From the NCBI GenBank assembly GCA_030867875.1, contig JAOWCC010001590.1:310001-374000 (forward strand): a DNA stretch of 64,000 bases, in the 5' to 3' direction. Each line of letters starts with the position of its first letter. Position 1 is the first letter of the stretch. The notes beneath the pieces are model-generated. The model was not told where the DNA came from. It did no database searches and worked only from the letters and a program-made list of their open reading frames with translations. The position numbers were made by a program, and so were the translations under genes. This DNA comes from Actinernus sp. WN-2022. Taxonomy: Eukaryota > Cnidaria > Anthozoa > Actiniaria > Actinernidae. Shown piece by piece: positions 11,211-64,000 of this stretch.

Positions 11211-11544
11211 ACGAAGACAACATATCAACTATATATGAGGTATCATGTAGCTTCTTGTCCAAATCCTCGAACCAGTAACTCCAGAACATTGTATCCATTT
11301 TGTCGTTCTCCAATTCCATCATATTCACAACTGACTCTCGACAAATGTAATAGACCATGTCAGTCGGGGATATGTGATCTAATATACGTGATACATCACT
11401 TTTAATTTAAGAAACAAGAACCTCTTTGCAAGCCAAAAAGAACGCGCGTGATATTGAATCTATTTTATAGTCTGATAAAAATCATTATTACATATAATAT
11501 TCAAGTCACACTCGCTTTTCTGATTGGTTGGCAATAGTCCAATT

Positions 11545-11810
11545 AATAGACCAGTTTCGCATTCAAGAATTACCGCTGGATGCGATGACTACAGACGCAT
11601 TTACTCAACGTTAGTCTCATTCTGATGTTAAATATTCATAAATACCAGCGGCGAGGTTATTCACAACTCTATGTATTGCAGTAGTTTGAACGTGTGCACC
11701 TTCTCTCTGCTTTTTGTGAATATTTTACATCAGAATGAGACTAACGTCGAGTAAATGCGTCTGTAGTAATCGTATCCAGCGGTAATTCGTGAATGCGAAA
11801 CTGGACTATT
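11545..11810. mobile_element. Fold-back MITE, full length
   Basis: The two ~90-bp arms are near-perfect inverted repeats: AATAGACCAGTTTCGCATTC at the left and its complement ending GCGAAACTGGACTATT at the right. GACGCATTTACTC / GAGTAAATGCGTC and TCTCATTCTGATGT / ACATCAGAATGAGA lie further in. The small centre contains GTTATTCACAACTC. No coding capacity. A half copy is at 3680-3861. Confidence 0.85.
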
Positions 11811-12265
11811 GTCTGAAACTCTGATTGTCTTGAGATAGTCAATGGGAATATCCAACCATTTACAGACTCAAATCTGAGCATATTACATTGTCTACAGACT
11901 TGTTTACACAATGTCTGTGAATGTACACTTATATACAGACAATGCTTATAAACATCTAAATGAGTAGTAAATTTATAGAAATGTTCTACTCTGTAATTTT
12001 TTTAGAAAAAATAAATAAGAAAATAACGAAGTTCTGAAGAGAAATATGCATTCGAAAGAGCGAAGTGTTGAGAAAATGACATCACGATAGCAAACCGCTG
12101 GTTGAAAATCGCAGGCTAGTGGTAACACACTTCAATAATGACGGACAATCATGACGGTAAACTCCCGCAAAATGCGTTGTCTAATGTTGTCCTTTGGCAA
12201 CTTTTTTCACTAATATGGGTATTTCCAGCACTATCCTTTTTGAAGAAAACGTTGGCCCAAAAATA

Positions 12266-12476
12266 GGCAACAAATCCCTTAAAACAAACAAGAAAACACC
12301 CAGAACAAACAATAAAACTCCTAAAATAAACAACAAACCCCCTAAAACAAACACGAAACTCCCTAAAACAAACAATAAACTCTCTAAAGTAAACAACAAA
12401 TCCCCTAAAATAAACAACAAACCACCTAAAACAAACAACCAAACCTCATAAAACAAACACCCTAAAACAAACAAAA
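12266..12476. repeat. 15-bp minisatellite (CCCTAAAACAAACAA)n
   Basis: About fourteen degenerate copies of CCYWAAAACAAACAA run head to tail. Because the unit is a multiple of three, all frames stay open in places and give artificial peptides on both strands. The flank 12150-12240 recurs near 55050-55135, so the array may lie in a dispersed repeat. Confidence 0.88.
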
Positions 12477-12810
12477 GCTGAATGCTGGTATCCCACATGT
12501 CTCATAAAAACAAGTAAATGTAAAAAGAAAACTGTAACTCGCAACTTCTTGACTTGCATTTTACCTGATCCCAGTATTAATGATTATGTTATTGGCATCG
12601 AGAAGAAATGATGAGACAAGTATTAGTGCTCTCATTACGCAACATTTTACTGGTGTTATTCATAGAACAGCATACAACATTAAATATCATCACATTATCT
12701 CATTCGCAAAATTGGTTATTGAAAGTTGGTTATTGAACCTAAAAGATACTTGCTTTCAAAAAGTAATGTGTTATGAAAAAAGAATACTTCTTAACCACTT
12801 CCCAGTGACC

Positions 12811-12975
12811 CTCCCAGTTAGCTCAGTGGTTAAGCTCCAGTCCCTCCCGGTTAGCAGGTGCTGCCTTTGTGAAAAAATCTCGTTCTCGGACTGCAAATGG
12901 TTAGATCGACCTTCCCGTCTTCTCGGATAAGGATGTAAATTTGTAGGTTCGACGTCGGCCCTCACCAGACTGTCA
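12811..12975 (+). mobile_element. tRNA-derived SINE-like repeat
   Basis: A Pol III A-box-like TAGCTCAGTGG is at 12819-12829 and a B-box-like GGTTCGACGTC at 12946-12956. The ~127-bp spacing is longer than in a tRNA gene, and no cloverleaf can be drawn, so this is not a functional tRNA. Its tail (CTCACCAGACTGTCACGTTATATAAAG) recurs inverted at 28990-29065. Confidence 0.6.
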
Positions 12976-13049
12976 CGTTATATAAAGTTGCTTTACCTTT
13001 CCTTTATTTAAGAAGCGATTGATTCAATTTTTATGTTGACATAGTGTCA

Positions 13050-13284
13050 GGGCCCAGTTGTTCGAAGCCCGATTAACGCTAATCCTGGATTAAGTCTATG
13101 CTTTTCGTTCTCTCAGTAAAAGGTATTTGTTTCCAAATCTAGCAGGACAAGCTAGACAGTACTTGCTTTTCTCCTCTAGGAATAGGATTTTAACCTCAAA
13201 GATGTAGTTCATAAGTTATCAAATCAAACTAAAGATTGCCCTTAATCCTGGATTAGCTTATTCGGGCTGCCAACAACCGGGCAA
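13050..13284. mobile_element. GGGCCCAGTTGTTCGAAG fold-back MITE
   Basis: The left end GGGCCCAGTTGTTCGAAGCC and the right part (ATTCGGGCTGCCAACAACCGGGC) are imperfect inverted repeats, with AATCCTGGATTAAG / CTTAATCCTGGATTAGC further in. A relative lies at 19847-19996. No open frame. Confidence 0.7.
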
Positions 13285-13419
13285 GAAGTAGTCGTTTCAG
13301 GGCTTCATATTCAATGCACTCCTTTTACGGCTGTTATTTCTACCCTAACGTAACTTAATGTTAGAGTCGCAAAAACTATATTTCAGCATTTTACTTTGAT
13401 TAATCATTAACGATTTCAA

Positions 13420-13425
13420 TTTATT
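13420..13425 (-). promoter_or_regulatory. Candidate polyadenylation signal of the large gene
   Basis: TTTATT on the plus strand gives AATAAA on the minus strand, about 360 bases past the proposed stop codon at 13785-13787. It is the only hint of the 3' end that I can offer; such hexamers are common in AT-rich DNA. Confidence 0.3.
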
Positions 13426-13784
13426 TTTAGTTTAGATAGTATAACGATGGCTTAACGTAAAAAAAAAAAGAAAGCTCGAATATCTTAGTTTAGAAAACCA
13501 CCAAGATATCTATTGGATCTATTTATATAACTATACGTACTTCCAATTTTATCAGTTAGTAGATTTCAGTTATCTAGGATAAATGATCGGTTATAACATT
13601 AAAACCTCCATGGGCTTCTTATTTCTTATTACAGTTCGTTAAATATTATCATACGCTTTCAAAGAAAGCTGTTTCCCCAACAGTGTACAACGACGGAAAT
13701 CGAGACAAAGTTGAGTCCAAGACAGAAACATATCAATACTCATGTTTCATTCGGATCTCGTTAATATCTAGACCCGGGTTCCAT

Positions 13785-60670
<46,886 letters not shown>

Positions 60671-61227
60671 CTTGGGGGAAAAAACACAATGCTATTAAAT
60701 TTTGAAGCTACGCCTTTCTAAATGCATGACGGAAACATCATCCAAAACTGGTTAACCGCTCGGCTACGCCTCCTCCTCACCTCCTTTTTGCACTACACTC
60801 ATCCATAGCTACTCTCTTACAGTCTACCTCAAATACATTAAAAGGGTTGATGCTTTGTTAAAGAAAGTACACCGGGTAAATTAAGGTTGAGAATTCAAAG
60901 TTTAGTCTTTTATTATGTACTTAATAATCTTGTTTAATTTTGATTACATTAATTCCAGGCGTATTAAGTAACACAGCGGAATCCTGAGTTAGATTCCACG
61001 TGCGCTCGATCACGTTTGGGATTCTTTTTCTGTTTAATTTGACTAATATACGACCCCAGAAGTTGCTAGGTTTGACGTTAAAATAAGGGTCTATTTTTGT
61101 AGTGCCAGATCTGTTCTTGTTGTTATTATTTGAAGGGTTGTATGTTTGTTTTGAGTATTAAAAATATAGCACCAGCCGTCATTAAAACTGTGAATACATA
61201 TCTAGTGTGAGTAGTAGGAGAGGCATG

Positions 61228-61515
61228 GAATTAGCCCTTTTTTTAAGGCACTATGCTAATTTTTAAGGCGTATGCATTAATTATATGACGTCACAGTCTT
61301 ATTGTCTTAGGTCATGCATAAATTAATTAGGGCGTACGGCACTTTTTTAAGGCGCTATGCTAATTTTTAAGGCGCTCTCATGAATAAAGTGGAATCTCAT
61401 TAACTCAGAGGATTATCTATTGTTCCTTTGGATGAGGTCATCGATCTATTCGGGCATGTTTGGGCAAAGCCTATTGTTTGGGGTCCTCTCTAAAACCAGA
61501 AGCGATCGGCCCTGA
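61228..61515 (+). repeat. Direct repeat R1 upstream of the PC4/integrase unit
   Basis: R1 starts GAATTAGCCCTTTTTTTAAG and contains two TATGCTAATTTTTAAGGCG units, TGACGTCAC, CATGAATAAAGTGG, GAGGTCATCGATCTATTCGG and AGCGATCGGCCCTGAA. R2 at 63324-63735 has the same order with expanded copies. It probably carries the promoter of the PC4-like gene. Confidence 0.8.
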
Positions 61516-61579
61516 ATCAGTACAACCCAAAGCCTTGAACAAGATCGATCGACCTATTCGAAATTGAGAAGTGAACAAG

Positions 61580-62242
61580 ATGGAAGTGATCTACAAGCTA
61601 GGATCTCGAGGTTATCATGCCAGCGCTAACATTTTCCACGGCAAGATGAGAGTTCACATTCGAAAGTACATTCAAGGGCAAAACAAGAAATTTCCCACCA
61701 AAGAGGGAATTGCTTTGACAGTCGACGAGTGGATCAACCTCAAAGACATTATGAATGAACTAGACGATCTTATTGAAACCATCACAGAAAATCCAGAAGA
61801 CCCCGACTATGAAGCCTTTGATCGCAGGAATCCACGACAGACTGAAGCATTCGATGAACCAGAAGAAGTTTTTCGTCCAACACTTCAGAGACAAAATGCT
61901 ATCATGAAAACTACAAGCCCCACGAACATTCAGGCTGGACCCACACTTTTCTGTCCTGTGTGCAAGAAAACGAACTTTTATGGAAGTCACCAATGTGATG
62001 GCTGTTATAACCCCGTCATAAAGGAGGAACCAGGTGAAATTATGGAAACTTCCTCCATAACAACCGAAGCAGTAGATGTTGAAATTCAACAATCAGAGAA
62101 AACCCCACGGGTCTACTCTTGGGGTGTTCGACCGAACAATCAGTTCTACCGGTGCCCAGTATGTAAGAAAACTCCAAGTACCTTTGGACTGTTTTGTAAT
62201 GTCTGTCACATACGCTTAGAGACTGTCCAGTCAGATATTTAA
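61580..62242 (+). CDS. PC4-like protein with two zinc ribbons
   Basis: The 220-residue frame (ATG at 61580 in AAGATGG context) has three parts. Residues ~22-68 match the PC4/SUB1 single-stranded DNA-binding fold: GKMRVHIRKYI, then PTKEGIALTVDEWINLKDIM. An acidic linker follows. Two CPVCKK zinc ribbons of identical spacing, C-x2-C-x10-C-x2-C, lie at Cys125-142 and Cys192-209. PC4 proteins act in transcription, replication or repair by binding single-stranded or melted DNA. An AATAAA lies at 62275-62280, 33 bases past the stop. No intron is needed. The neighbour is a Polinton-type integrase, so this is likely an element gene and not a host coactivator. Confidence 0.78.
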   Translation: MEVIYKLGSRGYHASANIFHGKMRVHIRKYIQGQNKKFPTKEGIALTVDEWINLKDIMNELDDLIETITENPEDPDYEAFDRRNPRQTEAFDEPEEVFRPTLQRQNAIMKTTSPTNIQAGPTLFCPVCKKTNFYGSHQCDGCYNPVIKEEPGEIMETSSITTEAVDVEIQQSEKTPRVYSWGVRPNNQFYRCPVCKKTPSTFGLFCNVCHIRLETVQSDI

Positions 62243-62391
62243 TCATGTGAGTTATAACCAACTTTGTTATATAAAATAAAGCAGCCATGATGTGATACTG
62301 AATTGTGTCTTTGTATTAATTAAGGTATTGTATTTATGTAAATATTTCTTAATAAGTACTAACAAATACACTTTATACGAATCATTTCGAC

Positions 62392-62676
62392 ATGGCCTCG
62401 ACTAAAGCAGTAGCTCGCTTTACCCTGCTGAGAAGTGTAGCAGAACAAACAGACTTTGGAAATGTAAATTGGTTTGATCTCATTGGAGATTATACTCAAA
62501 TATCCCGATTAGAGATTGCTATGAATGTGCTTCCAGCAGTTGAAATTGAGGTGAATATCGGTCGTCTATTAACCTTTCTACGCTTTGCTAAAGAAATGGA
62601 GCTATCCGAGGAGGAATGGGGTGAATTGTTTCTACACATGCTCCAACATCATCCACATTTCTTAGAGATTCTATAA
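62392..62676 (+). CDS. Small hypothetical protein, 94 aa
   Basis: An intact frame from ATG 62392 encodes a mostly helical acidic protein (LEIAMNVLPAVEIEVNIGRL, FLRFAKEMELSEEEWGELFL) ending in HHPHFLEIL. I recognise no family. It lies between the PC4-like gene and the integrase on the same strand, inside the repeats, so it belongs to the same unit. Codon use looks ordinary and there is no stop or shift. Confidence 0.55.
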   Translation: MASTKAVARFTLLRSVAEQTDFGNVNWFDLIGDYTQISRLEIAMNVLPAVEIEVNIGRLLTFLRFAKEMELSEEEWGELFLHMLQHHPHFLEIL

Positions 62677-62850
62677 AAGAGAGAATCATTGACATTCTAC
62701 ATCACTTCTCACTTGACCGTTAAGCCAACAACACAATGGGTTGTTTCCCACCATCCTTACAAGTGGGACTAGAACGTGTTTTCAGTCGAGTGCGTTGTAT
62801 TTTGGCCTGCTGTGGAGGTAAAATTATTGTGCAAAATTCTGAATTTTGTG

Positions 62851-63330
62851 ATGGACAAAGAACTGGAGAAGATATATTACAATCCCGAGAACGAAGGCAG
62901 TTTTCGTGGTATCGATGCTGTTTACCGTGCTGCCAAAGAAAGAGGACTCAAGAAAATCACCCGTAAACAAGTGCAGGCCTGGTTGAGAAAGCAAGATGTG
63001 TACACTTTACACAAACCCGCGCGTCGACATTATGGGCGAAACAGAGTCATTGTAAGCGGTCTCAACAGCCAATTCCAAGCGGATCTTGTGGACTTGAGTT
63101 CTCTCAGCAAATATAACAACGGATACAAATATTTGCTTATGTGCATTGATGTCTTTAGCAAGGTCGCGTGGGCTGTTCCCCTGAAAACCAAGACTGGGAA
63201 AGAAATCATCGAGGGATTTCGCAAAATTTTCAAATCAGGAAGAAAACCTCTCAAGCTACAGACGGACAAAGGAACCGAGTTCCTAAACCGAGAATTCCAG
63301 AAGTTTTTAAGAGAAAACGATCCGAATTAG
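62851..63330 (+). pseudogene. Polinton/F54H12.3-type integrase, 3'-truncated
   Basis: From ATG 62851 the frame has the N-terminal region of these transposon integrases (YYNPENEGSFRGIDAVYRAA, WLRKQDVYTLHKPAR) and the rve core: FQADLVDLSSL with the first catalytic Asp, CIDVFSKVAWAVPLKTKTGK, and LQTDKGTEF with the second Asp. The catalytic Glu, normally about 35 residues later, is missing because the frame runs into direct repeat R2 and stops after ENDPN at 63330. It cannot be an active integrase. Related genes occur in Maverick/Polinton elements and in the C. elegans transposon-derived F54H12.3. Confidence 0.87.
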
Positions 63331-63735
63331 CCCTTTTTTTGAGCCGCTATGCTAATTTTTGAGCCGTTATGCAAATTTTTAGGGTGTTTTTAGGGTGTTA
63401 TGCTAATTTTAGGGCGTATGCATTAATTAGGATGACGTCACAATCCTATTGTCCATTGAATTAATTAAGGAATTAATTTTTAAGGTGTTATGCTAATTTT
63501 TAGGGTGTTCTATTGTCTTTCCGCATGAATAAAGTGAGGCGCGCTCATGAATAAAGTGGTGAGCTCATGAATAAAGTGGTGAGCTCATGAATAAAATACG
63601 GCGCGCTCATGAATAACAATTATTTCTGTGAATGAGGTCATCGATCTATTCGGGCATGTTTGGTAAAAGCCTATTGTTTGGAGTCGTCTCTAAAACCAGG
63701 AGCGATCGGCCCTGAAACCATTCGAAATTGAATAA
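63324..63735 (+). repeat. Direct repeat R2 with iteron-like arrays
   Basis: R2 starts GAATTAGCCCTTTTTTTGAG and has four ATGCWAATTTT units, one TGACGTCAC, a run of about five CATGAATAAAG-type units of ~20 bp (TGAGCTCATGAATAAAGTGG), then GAGGTCATCGATCTATTCGG, GCCTATTGTTTGG and AGCGATCGGCCCTGAA. It ends with CCATTCGAAATTGAATAAAA, which matches the bases just before the PC4 start. It is thus a second copy of the upstream region. Confidence 0.8.
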
Positions 63736-63850
63736 AATAAAATAAAAAATATCTCGCAATATCTAAACCCCTTTGTAGCGTATATAGTAAGAACAAACTA
63801 CTCGTGATAGACTCTAAACTGTCTTTATTATTTTCCTTTACAGTTAATAA

Positions 63851-63912
63851 CTCATAAGATAATTGTATACAAAATCCACTGTGACTCATAAGATAATTGT
63901 ATACAAAATCCG
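63851..63912. repeat. Two-copy ~35-bp tandem repeat
   Basis: ACTCATAAGATAATTGTATA followed by CAAAATCC occurs at 63850 and again at 63885. Confidence 0.85.
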
Positions 63913-64000
63913 GTATGGTTTATTAGATCAACTCTGCTATCGTTCTTAGGGATTAGCGAAACTGAAGAGCTATTGTTTTGAGAAAAACTCTTGTGATGCA

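Noticed and set aside
12149..12498. ORFs with repeating VCFRGFV or KTNNK peptides on both strands
   Set aside because: They are produced by the 15-bp minisatellite, whose unit is a multiple of three.
60671..61227. Upstream exon or promoter of the large gene
   Set aside because: No phase-1 donor with a coding segment, signal peptide or TATA box was found. The stretch is AT-rich and empty.
62736..62966. 76-codon ORF starting MGCFPPSLQ
   Set aside because: It overlaps the integrase frame in a different phase, and the integrase frame has clear family motifs.

Overview
The window looks like metazoan nuclear DNA. It is AT-rich and intron-rich, with GT-AG splice sites, and is crowded with non-LTR, Penelope-like, tyrosine-recombinase and Polinton-type retro/transposon remains, tRNA-derived SINEs and many short fold-back (MITE-like) elements. 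The domain set (SRCR, Kunitz, fibronectin type II, a GCYRD...GGPWANxVY domain, vWA) and the SINE tails suggest an early-branching marine animal, most likely an anthozoan cnidarian. That assignment is inference.

The dominant feature is one very large minus-strand gene running from about 60670 down to about 13785. Its 5' end, with the expected signal peptide, lies beyond the right edge. I resolve 30 exons by splice sites and reading frame. Read 5' to 3' they give: ten SRCR domains (one split over two exons), a Kunitz domain, four more SRCR domains with a Pro-rich hinge at the end, three cassettes of [linker microexon - GCYRD domain - Fn2 domain] with a second Kunitz domain after the second Fn2, a fourth linker microexon, a vWA domain on two exons, and a short candidate terminal exon. 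All intron phases are 1 except inside the split SRCR (phase 2) and inside/after the vWA (phases 2 and 0). The exons join in frame to about 2,380 codons of a very Arg-rich, Cys-rich, presumably secreted protein.

Region by region: 1-5500 is AT-rich DNA with repeats and no gene. 5540-9650 is a nested pile of broken retroelements: a plus-strand LINE fragment, a minus-strand LINE reverse transcriptase, and a Penelope-like element with a GIY-YIG domain and flanking repeats that carry hammerhead-ribozyme-like motifs. 10060-12480 holds satellites and an element inserted in a microsatellite. 13785-60670 is the large gene, whose introns hold MITEs, SINEs, another LINE 3' end (40680-41554) and a 2.9-kb element with the A1...B1A2...B2 split direct repeats of tyrosine-recombinase retroelements (32287-35168). 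61228-63735 is a compact unit on the plus strand: a PC4-like protein with two zinc ribbons, a small unknown protein, and a Polinton/F54H12.3-type integrase truncated before its last catalytic residue, enclosed by related direct repeats with iteron-like motifs. It sits in, or just upstream of, the 5' part of the large gene.
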